From NCBI RefSeq assembly GCF_016742955.1, contig NZ_JABBYC010000009.1, positions 62,001 to 126,000 on the forward strand: a stretch of 64,000 nucleotides of DNA, in the 5' to 3' direction. This DNA is from Myceligenerans indicum (lineage in GTDB: Bacteria > Actinomycetota > Actinomycetes > Actinomycetales > Cellulomonadaceae). The translations under genes were made by a program, and so were the position numbers. The first letter of the stretch is position 1. Every line of letters starts with the position of its first letter. The notes under the pieces were generated by a model. It saw only the letters and a list, made by a program, of their open reading frames with translations. It was not told where the DNA came from and ran no database searches. Positions 25,836 through 34,637 of this stretch are shown piece by piece.

Positions 25836-26921
25836 GTGACCCTGACCGACACCGCACCCGCCGTGATGCGGCCGCACGCCGAGGACGTCTACGCCGAGGA
25901 GCTGGCGCTCCTCGCGGAACAGGACGACAGGCAGCGCCCGCCCGGCTGGCGCCTGTCCCCACAGGCGGTGGTGACCTACCTGCTGGGCGACGGCGACAGG
26001 ATCACGCCGAAGTACATCGGCGACCGGCGGCTCATGGAGGTCGCGGTCGCAACCCTGGCGACCGACCGCTCCCTGCTCCTGATCGGTGTCCCCGGCACGG
26101 CCAAGACGTGGGTGTCGGAGCACCTCTCCGCGGCGGTCAGCGGCGACTCGACCCTCCTGGTGCAGGGCACCGCCGGCACGCCCGAGGAGGCGATCCGGTA
26201 CGGCTGGAACTACGCGAAGCTGCTGGCCGAGGGGCCGTCACCGGCCGCCGTCGTCCCGAGCCCGATGATGCGAGCGATGGAGACCGGCGCCGTCGCCCGT
26301 GTCGAGGAGCTGACCCGCATCCCGTCGGACGTGCAGGACACGCTCATCACCATCCTGTCCGAGAAGAGCCTGCCGATCCCCGAACTCGGCACCGAGGTGC
26401 AGGCGGCCAAGGGCTTCACCGTCATCGCGACGGCGAACGACCGCGACCGCGGCGTCAACGAGCTGTCCAGCGCCCTGCGCCGTCGCTTCAACACCGTGGT
26501 GCTGCCCGTCCCGGGCAGCGTGGACGAGGAGGTCGAGATCGTCTCGCGTCGCGTCGCGTCGCTCGGCCGCGCGCTGGAGATCCCCGCCGTCGAGGACACC
26601 GCGACCGAGATCCGCCGTGTGGTCACCGTGTTCCGCGAGCTGCGCGACGGCGTGACGTCGGACGGCCGGACAAAGGTGAAGAGCCCGTCGGGCACGATGT
26701 CGGTCGCGGAGGCGATCTCCGTGGTCACAGCCGGTATGACGCTCGCGGCGCACTTCGGCGACGGCGTGCTGCGCCCGGCCGACGTCGCGTCCGGCATCCG
26801 TGGCGCCGTCGTCCGTGACCCGGCCGCGGACGGCCCGGTCTGGCGGGAGTACCTGGAGACGGTCGCGCGGGAGCGCGACGGCTGGCACTCCTTCTACACC
26901 GCCGCTCGGGAGCAGGGATGA
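25836..26921 (+). CDS. MoxR-family AAA+ ATPase
   Basis: 361 residues from GTG 25836 with AAGGAG at 25825-25830. Walker A is GVPGTAKTW near residue 90. The MoxR-type region around VARVEELTRIPSDVQDTLIT carries the Walker B equivalent (V-E-E-L), and VIATANDRDRGVNELSSALR contains sensor 1. Related to YehL/RavA-type chaperones that remodel targets presented by vWA proteins. It overlaps the DUF5682 gene by four bases. Confidence 0.85.
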   Translation: MTLTDTAPAVMRPHAEDVYAEELALLAEQDDRQRPPGWRLSPQAVVTYLLGDGDRITPKYIGDRRLMEVAVATLATDRSLLLIGVPGTAKTWVSEHLSAAVSGDSTLLVQGTAGTPEEAIRYGWNYAKLLAEGPSPAAVVPSPMMRAMETGAVARVEELTRIPSDVQDTLITILSEKSLPIPELGTEVQAAKGFTVIATANDRDRGVNELSSALRRRFNTVVLPVPGSVDEEVEIVSRRVASLGRALEIPAVEDTATEIRRVVTVFRELRDGVTSDGRTKVKSPSGTMSVAEAISVVTAGMTLAAHFGDGVLRPADVASGIRGAVVRDPAADGPVWREYLETVARERDGWHSFYTAAREQG

Positions 26922-29296
26922 CCTCCACGGCGACGACATCACCGGCGGCCGGGTCCTCGGCCGCCGGCAGCAGCCGGGTCGAGGTGCTCGGCATCCGCCA
27001 CCACGGGCCGGGTTCGGCCCGGTCCGTGGTGCGGGCGCTGGAGGCGCTGCGGCCCGACGTCGTCCTCATCGAGGGACCGCCCGAGGCGGACGACGTCGCG
27101 GGGCTCGCGGGTGACCCCGGCCTCGTACCGCCCGTCGCGCTGCTCGCCCACGCCCCGACACCGAAGCGCGGCAGGGCGGCGTCCGGTGACGCGGCCGACG
27201 GTTCCGGCGCGACACCGGAACCGCAGCGCCCGCGCGCGGCGTTCTGGCCGTTCGCCGTCTTCTCCCCGGAGTGGCAGGCCCTGCGGTGGGCCGCCGGGAA
27301 CGACGTCCCCGTGCGGTTCATCGACCTGCCCGCCGCGGCACACCTCACCCTGGACATCACGGACGACACCTCGTCGGACGACCATCCGGTACCACTGCAC
27401 GAGGACCCGCTCGCCCGTCTGGCGGCCGCGGCCGGCTACGGCGACGCGGAGCGCTGGTGGGAGGACCTGGTCGAGCACCGCACGGGCGACCTCGCGGTGT
27501 TCGAGGCCGTCGCCGAGGCCATGGCCGCGCTCCGCGAGGACGAGACGATCCGCCACCGCGACGCTCTGCGCGAGGCGCACATGCGCCTGCGCCTGCGCGC
27601 CGCGATCAAGGACGGCGCCGAGCGCATCGTCGTCGTGTGCGGCGCCTGGCATGTGCCTGCCCTGACCGGCAAGCTCCCGCCCGCCGCGAAGGACACCGCG
27701 CTGCTGCGCCCGTTCCTCAAGGAACTCAAGGACACGGGCCACGCGAAGGCGACCGTCACCTGGGTGCCGTGGTCCCACGGCAGGCTCGCCACCCGTACGG
27801 GGTACGGCGCGGGCGTCACCTCGCCGGGCTGGTACCACCACATGTTCACGGCGGCGGACCGTCCCGTGGAACGCTGGCTCGCCCATGCGGGCGAGCTCCT
27901 GCGGGGCGAGGGCCTCCCGGTCTCCTCCGCACACCTCATCGAGGGTGTCCGCCTCGCGGACACGCTCGCCGCGTTGCGTGGCCGGCCCGCGACGGGCCTC
28001 GACGAGGCCACCGACGCGATCCGTTCGGTCCTGGTCGACGGCGACGACGTGCGCCTCGCGCTGGTCCGTGACCAGCTGGAGGTCGGCGAGCGGCTCGGTG
28101 AGGTCCCGCCGGAGGCCCCCGCCGGCCCGCTCGAACGCGATCTCGCCGCCCGCACCAAGACGCTTCGCCTGCCACGCCAGGCCCTCGCGAAGCAGGTGGA
28201 CCTCGACCTGCGCAAGCCCACCGACCTGGAGCGCAGCCGCCTGCTGCACCAGCTCACGCTGCTCGGGGTCGCGTGGGGGCGGCAGGTCGGCACGTCCGGC
28301 AAGGGCACCTTCAAGGAAGGATGGGAGGTGGAATGGGACCCGGGGCTCGCGGTCGACCTCGTGGCGGCCGGGGTGCACGGCACCACGGTCGCGGACGCGG
28401 CGTCGGGCAAGGTCCTGCACGACGCCGCCCGCACCGGCCTGGCGGGCATCGCGCGCCTGGTGGAGGGCGCCCTGCTGGCGGACCTGTCCGCCGCCCTGCC
28501 ACCCCTGCTGGACACGCTGCGCGACCAGGCCGCGCTCGGGCATGACTCCGACGCCCTGCTCGACGCGATCCCGGCCCTGGCCCGCACCTTGCGGTACGGC
28601 GACGTGCGCGGGACGTCCCCCGGCTCGCTTCGTATCGTGCTGACCAGCCTGTTCACCCGGGCCCGTACCGCGCTGCCCGCCGCCGTCGTCGCCCTCGACG
28701 ACGATGCCGCGGCGGCGCTGGTCCCGCGGCTGCGCGAGGTCTCCGCGGCGGTGTCGCTGCTCGGACGGAACGAGCGCGCGCACTCCGAGCCCGACGGGTC
28801 GGCGTCGCCGGGCGACGACACGGCCGGCGGCCTGCGTGGCGAGTGGCTTGACGGGCTCGCCCGGATCGCGGACCGTGACGACCTGCACGGCCTCGTCGCG
28901 GGCTGGATCGCCCGCACGCTGCGCGACGAGCAGGCGGCGACCTCCGAGCAGACGCAGGCCCGCCTGTCGCGGTTTCTCAGCCCGGGCACGCCCGCACGCA
29001 CGGCGGCCGCCTTCATCGAGGGGTTCGTCGGATCGTCCGGCCTGATCCTCGTGCACGACGCCGCGCTGCTCGCGCTCGTCGACCGTTGGCTCTCAAGCCT
29101 GTCCGACGACGCGTTCGTGCAGGTGCTGCCCCTGTTGCGCCGCTCCTTCGCGCGGTTCGACGCGCCCGAGCGGCGCGCCGTCGGAGAGCGGGTCGCCGGC
29201 CGTGGCGGCTCGGGCGAGCGCTCCGCCGTTCCCCTGCACCCCGAGCGGGTCGCCCGGGTGCTGCCCGTCCTCGCCACCATCCTGGAGAAGAAATGA
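26918..29296 (+). CDS. DUF5682 family protein of the MoxR/vWA operon
   Basis: 792 residues. The N-terminus carries the family signature VEVLGIRHHGPGSARSVVRA followed by LRPDVVLIEGPPEAD, and AERIVVVCGAWHVPALTGKL lies further on; this pattern resembles TraB/Tiki-like folds with conserved His and Glu. The C-terminal 400 residues are helical. E. coli YehM is the likely counterpart. Four-base overlaps on both sides show tight coupling. Enzymatic activity is unproven. Confidence 0.8.
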   Translation: MTSTATTSPAAGSSAAGSSRVEVLGIRHHGPGSARSVVRALEALRPDVVLIEGPPEADDVAGLAGDPGLVPPVALLAHAPTPKRGRAASGDAADGSGATPEPQRPRAAFWPFAVFSPEWQALRWAAGNDVPVRFIDLPAAAHLTLDITDDTSSDDHPVPLHEDPLARLAAAAGYGDAERWWEDLVEHRTGDLAVFEAVAEAMAALREDETIRHRDALREAHMRLRLRAAIKDGAERIVVVCGAWHVPALTGKLPPAAKDTALLRPFLKELKDTGHAKATVTWVPWSHGRLATRTGYGAGVTSPGWYHHMFTAADRPVERWLAHAGELLRGEGLPVSSAHLIEGVRLADTLAALRGRPATGLDEATDAIRSVLVDGDDVRLALVRDQLEVGERLGEVPPEAPAGPLERDLAARTKTLRLPRQALAKQVDLDLRKPTDLERSRLLHQLTLLGVAWGRQVGTSGKGTFKEGWEVEWDPGLAVDLVAAGVHGTTVADAASGKVLHDAARTGLAGIARLVEGALLADLSAALPPLLDTLRDQAALGHDSDALLDAIPALARTLRYGDVRGTSPGSLRIVLTSLFTRARTALPAAVVALDDDAAAALVPRLREVSAAVSLLGRNERAHSEPDGSASPGDDTAGGLRGEWLDGLARIADRDDLHGLVAGWIARTLRDEQAATSEQTQARLSRFLSPGTPARTAAAFIEGFVGSSGLILVHDAALLALVDRWLSSLSDDAFVQVLPLLRRSFARFDAPERRAVGERVAGRGGSGERSAVPLHPERVARVLPVLATILEKK

Positions 29297-30513
29297 CGAA
29301 CGAACCGGACGCACGCGGCGGCAACGACGGTGCGGGAACCGAGCGGCTGCGCCGCTGGCGTCTCGTGCTCGGCGGCGGGCAGGGGGACGGCACGGGCTGC
29401 CGGCTGTCGGGCCGGGACGCCGCGATGGACGGCGTGCTCGCCGCCCTCTACCAGGCAGGCGACGACGGCGCGCAGGGTGCGGGCGGCGAGGCGGGGCAGC
29501 GCGCCGGCGGCCTGGGCTCCTCGGCCCCGCACGTCGCCCGCTGGCTGGACGACGTGCGGGAGTACTTCCCGTCGACGGTCGTCCAGGTCATGCAGGCCGA
29601 CGCGATCGAGCGTCTCGACCTGCACCGGCTCCTGCTCGAACCCGAGATGCTGGAGGCGGTCCAGCCGGACGTGCACCTCGTGGGCACCTTGCTGTCCCTG
29701 AAGAACGCGCTGCCCCAGAAGGCGCGCGCCACCGCCCGCGCCGTCGTCGCGAAGGTCGTCGCGGAACTCGAGGCGAAGCTCGCGCAACGCACCAGGTCCG
29801 CGGTGAAGGGTGCGATCGACCGGTCGGCGCGGATCTCCCGCCCGCGGCACCACGAGATCGACTGGAACCGCACCATTCGCGCCAACCTCAAGCACTACCA
29901 GGAGGACTACCGCACTGTCATCCCCGAGCGGCTCATCGGCTACGGCCGCTCCCAGCGCGGGATGCAGCGGGACGTGGTGCTGTGCATCGACCAGTCGGGC
30001 TCGATGGCCGCGTCGGTCGTGTACGCGGGGGTGTTCGGCGCGGTGCTCGCCTCGATGCGCGCGCTGCGGACCTCGCTCGTCGTGTTCGACACCAGCGTCG
30101 TCGACCTCACCGACCAGCTCGACGACCCCGTCGAGGTCCTGTTCGGTACGCAGCTCGGCGGCGGCACCGACATCAACCGGGCCCTGGCCTACTGCGAGGG
30201 CTTGGTCACCCGTCCGGCGGACTCGATCGTCGTGCTCATCAGCGACCTGTACGAGGGCGGCGTCCGCGAGGAGATGCTGCGGCGGGTGGCACGCATGACC
30301 GCTGCCGGCGTGCAGGTCGTCGTGCTGCTCGCGCTGAGCGACGAGGGAGCGCCGTCGTACGACCGGACGAACGCGGCCGCGCTCGCCGAACTCGGCGTCC
30401 CCGCGTTCGCCTGCACCCCGGACCTCTTCCCGGACGTGATGGCGGCGGCGATCGAACGTCGCAGCCTGGCGCCCTTCGTCCCGGACCCGGACGGCGGGCC
30501 CGCGCGGCGCTGA
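29293..30513 (+). CDS. von Willebrand factor A domain protein of the MoxR operon
   Basis: 406 residues. The vWA domain starts near residue 230 with an intact MIDAS: LCIDQSGSMAASV (DxSxS), GGGTDINRALAYCEG (Thr) and LISDLYEGG (Asp). The N-terminal 200 residues are helical with HHEIDWNRTIRANLKHYQED, as in YehP-type proteins. It presumably binds targets or a metal-dependent partner for the MoxR ATPase. Last gene of the five-gene operon 22890-30513; its start overlaps the previous stop. Confidence 0.85.
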   Translation: MTNEPDARGGNDGAGTERLRRWRLVLGGGQGDGTGCRLSGRDAAMDGVLAALYQAGDDGAQGAGGEAGQRAGGLGSSAPHVARWLDDVREYFPSTVVQVMQADAIERLDLHRLLLEPEMLEAVQPDVHLVGTLLSLKNALPQKARATARAVVAKVVAELEAKLAQRTRSAVKGAIDRSARISRPRHHEIDWNRTIRANLKHYQEDYRTVIPERLIGYGRSQRGMQRDVVLCIDQSGSMAASVVYAGVFGAVLASMRALRTSLVVFDTSVVDLTDQLDDPVEVLFGTQLGGGTDINRALAYCEGLVTRPADSIVVLISDLYEGGVREEMLRRVARMTAAGVQVVVLLALSDEGAPSYDRTNAAALAELGVPAFACTPDLFPDVMAAAIERRSLAPFVPDPDGGPARR

Positions 30514-30733
30514 GGGCTCGTGGCTGTGCCCGTCACCTGCTCCGGAGGCTCGGCCGCCTCTGGATGATCCGCGGCAGTGAATTGCGCCGGTTCGTGCCGC
30601 TCGTGCCGCGTGAAGAGGACGTGACGTCGCGGCTCCACGCGAGCGTGAGCGCACTACGCACCGATCTCCGGCGCGGGTGGCGCGGCACGGTCGTGCCGCG
30701 CCATCAGAGGGGGATACCTGAGACGCTGGAGGC

Positions 30734-31114
30734 ATGTCCCGTGACCCGAACATCCCCGACGCGTTCGACGTCTACACCGTCGTCGTCCTGCGGCGCCCGC
30801 CGGACGCCCCGGAGATCTCGGACGAGGAACTCGCGCTCCTGCAGGCGCGCCACCTCGCCTACCGTGCGGAACTGGCACGGCAAGGGCTGGTCGTCGCGAA
30901 CGGGCCGTTCGACGAGCGGAGCGACCCGTCCTTTCGCGGCATGTCGATCTTCGCCTGCGACCTGGCCGAGGCCGCTCGCCTGTCGGACGGTGACCCGTCC
31001 GTCGTCGCGGGAAGGCTCACCTACGACGTGCTGGAGTGGTGGGTCGGTGCCGGGTCGCTGGCGTTTCCGCTCAGTGACCGGCCGGTCGGTCGTCGCCGCG
31101 CGATGCCCGACTGA
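30734..31114 (+). CDS. YciI-like protein
   Basis: 126 residues with a ferredoxin-like fold typical of the YciI/DGPF superfamily: VYTVVVLRRPPDAPEISDEE, LQARHLAYRAELARQGLVVA and GPFDERSDPSFRGMSIFACD, then a helix over the sheet. The ATG at 30734 has CTGGAGG upstream. Substrate unknown; YciI-like proteins are often minor enzymes or binding modules. Confidence 0.8.
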   Translation: MSRDPNIPDAFDVYTVVVLRRPPDAPEISDEELALLQARHLAYRAELARQGLVVANGPFDERSDPSFRGMSIFACDLAEAARLSDGDPSVVAGRLTYDVLEWWVGAGSLAFPLSDRPVGRRRAMPD

Positions 31115-31115
31115 T

Positions 31116-31175
31116 CCCCGCCGCGCTCACCCCCGCCGCGCTCACCCCTGGCGCGCTCACCCCCGCCGCGCGACC
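31116..31175. repeat. four tandem 15-bp repeats at a convergent gene junction
   Basis: CCCCGCCGCGCTCAC repeats at 31116, 31131, 31146 (two changes) and 31161 (partial). It spans the gap after the YciI-like gene and the last codons of the minus-strand VOC gene. Confidence 0.7.
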
Positions 31176-31780
31176 CGGACCGGTTCCCAGGCGAACCCGT
31201 CCGGGTCGGTGAACTCCCCGAGGTCGCTGTTCACGGCGAGGCGGTGGGACCCGGAACTCTCCGGCGGCACACCGGCGTCCTTGGCCAGCGCACGGTACTT
31301 GTACAGGCCGAGCCCGATCGGGCTGGAACCCAGGTCGAAGTCGACGTACGAGCCGAAGCTCCTGCCCACGGTCAGGCCGCGGTCGGCATAGAACTTCTTG
31401 CTCGCCGGCACGTTCGCGACCCCGATCAGGAGCACGATCTGGTCGACCTGGCGGGATGCCGGGCCGGAGTCCTTCTTGGCGGAGGTCGCGAGCTTCCAGA
31501 TGGCGCCGTCGGGCGCCTGGACCACGCCGCCGTGGCCCCACAGCGACTTGGTGACGGGCTTGAGGACGGTGGCTCCCGCGCCGACCGCGGACTCGAACAG
31601 GGCGTTGACGTTCGCGGGCTGGGAGGAGATGAGCGACAGGTGGTACCCGCGGAACCCGCTCGTGGGGGCGTCGGTCTCGCGGAGGTGGAGCCTGTCGCCG
31701 AGTCCGAAGGCGGTGTCGTAGAAGGTGTGTGCGGTGCTGAGGTCGGTCACCCCGAGGGTGACGGAGTCGATGTTCGTCAT
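31157..31780 (-). CDS. VOC (glyoxalase/bleomycin-resistance) superfamily protein
   Basis: 207 residues from ATG 31780 (MTNIDSVTLGVTDLSTAHTF). Two beta-alpha-beta-beta-beta modules are visible, the first ending with VVQAPDGAIWKLAT and the second starting IVLLIGVANVPASKKFYADR and ending GEFTDPDGFAWEPV, as in paired VOC proteins. Metal ligands are not all obvious, so it could be a dioxygenase, lyase or binding protein. ATG at 31786 (MAM) is an alternative start. Confidence 0.8.
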   Translation of the reverse strand: MTNIDSVTLGVTDLSTAHTFYDTAFGLGDRLHLRETDAPTSGFRGYHLSLISSQPANVNALFESAVGAGATVLKPVTKSLWGHGGVVQAPDGAIWKLATSAKKDSGPASRQVDQIVLLIGVANVPASKKFYADRGLTVGRSFGSYVDFDLGSSPIGLGLYKYRALAKDAGVPPESSGSHRLAVNSDLGEFTDPDGFAWEPVRVARRG

Positions 31781-31911
31781 GGCCATCACGCTAGGTCCGG
31801 GCCGACGGCGAGCGCTTCTCGATTCCTGACCGACCGGTCGATCGTGGCCGGCCGTCGTCTCGTTCGGCACCCGACCGATGATTCTGCGCGGCAGGTGGGG
31901 TCAGCCGTGGC

Positions 31912-32076
31912 ATGATTCCAACGATCACGAAAATCCTGGTTCCCGACGGCGCCGGGGCCTCTCTCGCCGTCCGCGCCGTGGCTGGCCGGGGAGCTGGTGG
32001 CGAGGGCCAGAACGCCCGGGTGCTCCGTGTCGCGCACGGGCTGGCGGGCCGGTGTGGCGGGCCGGTGCCCCGATGA
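31912..32076 (+). CDS. possible 54-residue protein overlapping the start of the pseudo-hydrolase gene
   Basis: An open frame MIPTITKILVPDGAGASLAV and onwards whose TGA overlaps the ATG of the downstream gene (ATGA at 32073-32076), an arrangement seen in coupled genes. Composition is Gly/Ala/Arg-rich with no domain. It may be real and coupled, a relic, or chance. Confidence 0.3.
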   Translation: MIPTITKILVPDGAGASLAVRAVAGRGAGGEGQNARVLRVAHGLAGRCGGPVPR

Positions 32077-32948
32077 CCACGGTTGCCGTCAACGGTGTCG
32101 ACCTGGGCATCGAGTCGTTCGGCGAGGACGACGCGCCACTCGTGCTGCTCGTGGGCGGTACGACGATGCTTTCCTGGCCCGATGCGCTGTGCGAGCGGCT
32201 CGCGGACGGCGGGCGCCGGGTGGTCCGTTACGACCTGCGTGACAGCGGGGAGTCGACGACGGCTGACCCGGAGGAACCTGCCTACACCCTGCGCGACCTC
32301 GCCGCCGATGCGGCCGCTCTCGTCGAGGAGCTCGGGGGCGGGCCCGCCCTGCTGGCCGGGGTCGGCGTCGGGGGGATGGTCGCCCAGGTGGCCGTGCTGG
32401 ACCATCCCCACGCGTTCTCGGCGCTGACGCTCGTAGGCACCCGCGCGGTCGCACCGGGACCGCCGGACGACGACCTCCCCGACCACGACCAGACGGCCAT
32501 AGGCCGCTTGTTCGCGCGTTCGATGCCCCGGTGGGACGATCGCGAGGCGGTCGCGGAGTTCGTCGCGGACGGTGCCGCGATTCTGGGCGACGACCCTGTT
32601 GCGGCCCGCGCGACCGCGGCACGCGTCTGGGATCGCGCACCGGGGACGACGCCCTCGGTCCAGATGGCAAACCAGATGGGTCTGGTCTTCTCCCGGCTCG
32701 ACTGCACGCCTCGCTGGCGCGAGCGCCTGCCGGAGATCGCCGTCCCCGCGCTCGTCGTCCACGGACGTCGCAACCGGTTCTTCGCATTCGGCAACGGTGA
32801 GGCGATCGCACGCGAGATTCCCGGGGCGCGGTTGCTCGTTCTGGAGGAGGTCGCCACCGCGATCCCGGATGCGGCAACGCGGGAGGTCGCCGAGGCGATG
32901 CTGGCCCTCGGGCAGGGGGTGGCCGTCCGGGACCGGTCGCCACGCTAG
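32073..32948 (+). CDS. alpha/beta-hydrolase fold protein lacking the catalytic triad
   Basis: 291 residues with the fold and spacing of esterase-type hydrolases (LVLLVGGTTMLSWPDALCER, RVVRYDLRDSGEST). All three catalytic positions are changed: the nucleophile elbow normally GxSxG reads GVGVGG, the acid position reads HGRRNRF (Asp to Asn), and the His position reads EEVATAIP instead of a GH pair. It is therefore probably not a hydrolase but a binding or regulatory protein. Start chosen at the ATG before the first strand; the longer upstream frame is low quality. Confidence 0.7.
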   Translation: MTTVAVNGVDLGIESFGEDDAPLVLLVGGTTMLSWPDALCERLADGGRRVVRYDLRDSGESTTADPEEPAYTLRDLAADAAALVEELGGGPALLAGVGVGGMVAQVAVLDHPHAFSALTLVGTRAVAPGPPDDDLPDHDQTAIGRLFARSMPRWDDREAVAEFVADGAAILGDDPVAARATAARVWDRAPGTTPSVQMANQMGLVFSRLDCTPRWRERLPEIAVPALVVHGRRNRFFAFGNGEAIAREIPGARLLVLEEVATAIPDAATREVAEAMLALGQGVAVRDRSPR

Positions 32949-32994
32949 GTCCCGGCGCCGGCGTCCCCACAGCTGGCTCAGGCGTTGCTGAGCA

Positions 32995-33034
32995 GGTCCG
33001 GGTCGTGGAGCGTATGTGCTCCACGACCCGGACC
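32995..33034. terminator. strong bidirectional hairpin terminator
   Basis: A perfect 17-bp stem (32995-33011 with 33018-33034) and a GTATGT loop, between the convergent pseudo-hydrolase and NlpC/P60 genes. Confidence 0.85.
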
Positions 33035-33043
33035 CGGGCGTCG

Positions 33044-33820
33044 TCAGCCGATGCGGATGTAGGTCGGGCTGCTCTGCCAGATCGCCGTGTAGCGGACCGA
33101 CTTGCCGGGGCTCGGAGCCTCGATCTGCATTCCGTCGCCCGCGTAGATCCCGATGTGACCGGGAGACCAGATCAGGTCTCCTGGCTGTGCGGCGGAGGCG
33201 GGCACCGGCGTGCCGGCGTACTGCTGCTCGGACGAGGTCCGCGGCAGGTCGATGCCGATCTGCTGGAACACGTACCAGGTGAATCCGGAGCAGTCGAAGC
33301 CGCTGGGCGTGGTCCCTCCCCAGAGGTAGGGAACTCCCAGGTAGCGCATGGCGACCTCGACGACCGCCGATCCTGCGGCGGATGGCGGCAGGTCAGCGGC
33401 CGTCGGTGTCGGTGCGGCAGGGGATGCCGTCGGAACGGCAGCCGGTTCCGGCTCCGGTTCCGGTTCCGGTTCCGGCGCCGGGGTGACGGCGACCGTGATC
33501 GACGCCGCCTCGACATCCAGCTTCGCGCCGGAGGGAACGGCGACCGCGGGACCGCTGCGCAATGCCTCGGCCGCCTGTGCCGACAGGGCGTCCAGGTCGA
33601 GTGCCATCGCCGGACTCTCGGTGTTGCCCGTGTCGGCGCCGGCGGGTGACGCCAGCGTCGACAGGAACGCCCCCGAGGCGGCGAGCGCGAGGACTCCCCT
33701 GCGTACCGGGGAGCTGAGTGTCGTGGTCAGGGCCTGCGCGGTGGCGGCAGCGCGGTCGGCCGGGCGGTGCGCCGCCCGGTGCCGCCCGGTCACGGGCCGG
33801 TGGCGCTGGAGGTCGCTCAT
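33044..33820 (-). CDS. secreted NlpC/P60 cell-wall hydrolase
   Basis: 258 residues from ATG 33820 with GGGAGGCG upstream. A twin-positive N-terminus and hydrophobic stretch (GVLALAASGAFLSTLASPAG) form a signal peptide; a Glu-Pro repeat linker (EPEPEPEPEPAAVP) spans the wall. The catalytic domain from residue about 150 has GFDCSGFTWYVFQQIG (Cys nucleophile) and SPGHIGIYAGDG (His). It is a D,L-endopeptidase of peptidoglycan, like RipA/NlpC proteins. A structured leader and a 25-codon overlapping ORF lie upstream. Confidence 0.9.
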   Translation of the reverse strand: MSDLQRHRPVTGRHRAAHRPADRAAATAQALTTTLSSPVRRGVLALAASGAFLSTLASPAGADTGNTESPAMALDLDALSAQAAEALRSGPAVAVPSGAKLDVEAASITVAVTPAPEPEPEPEPEPAAVPTASPAAPTPTAADLPPSAAGSAVVEVAMRYLGVPYLWGGTTPSGFDCSGFTWYVFQQIGIDLPRTSSEQQYAGTPVPASAAQPGDLIWSPGHIGIYAGDGMQIEAPSPGKSVRYTAIWQSSPTYIRIG

Positions 33821-33894
33821 CGCGCCTCCCTCGTCAGGCGGCGCGCCGTGGTCGGCACGGCTGCGTGGGCAGCACTGAAGGACTGTGCGTTCAC
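33817..33894 (-). CDS. 25-residue leader peptide overlapping the NlpC/P60 start
   Basis: GTG at 33894, preceded by GGAAGG, opens a frame beginning MNAQSFSAAHAAVPTTARRL; its TGA overlaps the NlpC/P60 ATG (ATGA). Translational coupling of a short upstream ORF behind a structured leader suggests a regulatory leader peptide. It could also be an accidental frame. Confidence 0.4.
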   Translation of the reverse strand: MNAQSFSAAHAAVPTTARRLTREAR

Positions 33895-33915
33895 TGGGAA
33901 ACCTTCCGGTTGACG

Positions 33916-33995
33916 GATGCATCTCGGGGCAACCCCGCATCCGACGACGGATGCGGGTGGTGGCGGTGCCACGGGCACGCCACCCGAGAGGCATC
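33916..33995 (-). ncRNA. structured three-way-junction leader element upstream of the NlpC/P60 gene
   Basis: Read on the minus strand, the outer stem GATGC-TCTCGGG pairs with CCCGAGA-GCATC with one mismatch. Inside are two perfect or near-perfect hairpins: GGTGGC-GTGCC/GGCAC-GCCACC and CCCGCATCCG/CGGATGCGGG with a TCGT loop. The element starts at the stop codon of the upstream gene and ends about 95 bases before the NlpC/P60 ATG. Actinobacterial NlpC/P60 genes can be controlled by c-di-AMP (ydaO) riboswitches, but this is shorter and I do not see that consensus. Confidence 0.5.
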
Positions 33996-34405
33996 TACGT
34001 CCGGCTGATCCCCAGGGCCACGAGTGAGGGCCTACGGGCCTGGCCGTTCGGGTCGCCCGCCGGCGCGGCCGGGTCGAGGGCCGTGCGAAGAGGCGGCAGG
34101 ATCCACTGGAGAGCACGCGAAGGTGCCGCCACCGTCAGGAGCACCACGAGCGCGACGGCGCACGTCATCGCCACGGCGTCGTGCTCGTGGAGGCCGCACT
34201 CCTGACACGAGCCTCCGTCAGCGGCGCCACCCGCTGCGTTGTTCTCGGCGAGTGAGTGCACGACGGCCGCAGGCCCGACATGGGAGGTGGCGGATCCGCT
34301 CGTCGTGTGCATGACCAGCACTCCGAGCGCGACCGTGAACGAGGCCAGCATCGCCACGACGGCCCAGCGCCGCGCGGCGAGGGCGTTGCGGAGGAGGCTG
34401 GTCAC
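33995..34405 (-). CDS. DUF6153-like membrane protein
   Basis: 136 residues from GTG 34405. Two hydrophobic segments flank a short external region: VVAMLASFTVALGVLVMHTT, then SCQECGLHEHDAVAMTC with a Cys/His cluster, then AVALVVLLTVAAP. The pattern matches small actinobacterial proteins often near metal-related genes; the CxxC...H.H cluster could bind a metal. TAGGGT at 34413-34418 is a good -10 for leaderless initiation at 34405. Confidence 0.6.
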   Translation of the reverse strand: MTSLLRNALAARRWAVVAMLASFTVALGVLVMHTTSGSATSHVGPAAVVHSLAENNAAGGAADGGSCQECGLHEHDAVAMTCAVALVVLLTVAAPSRALQWILPPLRTALDPAAPAGDPNGQARRPSLVALGISRT

Positions 34406-34637
34406 GCCGTGCACCCTACCGACCAAGCGATGCCGCCGTCGATCCCAGGCTGTCGTCGATCCCAGACCGGCCGCGAGCAGGCCGGCCGGGCCTGCTCACG
34501 CCCCGGCGACAGCCTCCCGACCCGCCCGCGCTACCTGCCCCGCCCGGTGCATGGCGCGGGACCACCCCGCCGATGTGCTACCAGTAGGTGGGCGGTGCCG
34601 GTCGTGGCCCGCCGGCATCGACGTGAGGGCCAGGACC

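Noticed and set aside
27436..30753. A 1105-residue minus-strand frame
   Set aside because: It lies opposite the DUF5682 and vWA genes, which carry clear motifs and four-base overlaps. High-GC DNA often keeps antisense frames open.
31878..32072. 65-residue N-terminal extension of the hydrolase-like protein
   Set aside because: Arg/Gly/Pro-rich without structure; the fold starts after ATG 32073.
33916..33995. c-di-AMP (ydaO) riboswitch
   Set aside because: Right gene context, but the element is too short and I could not find the conserved ydaO blocks.
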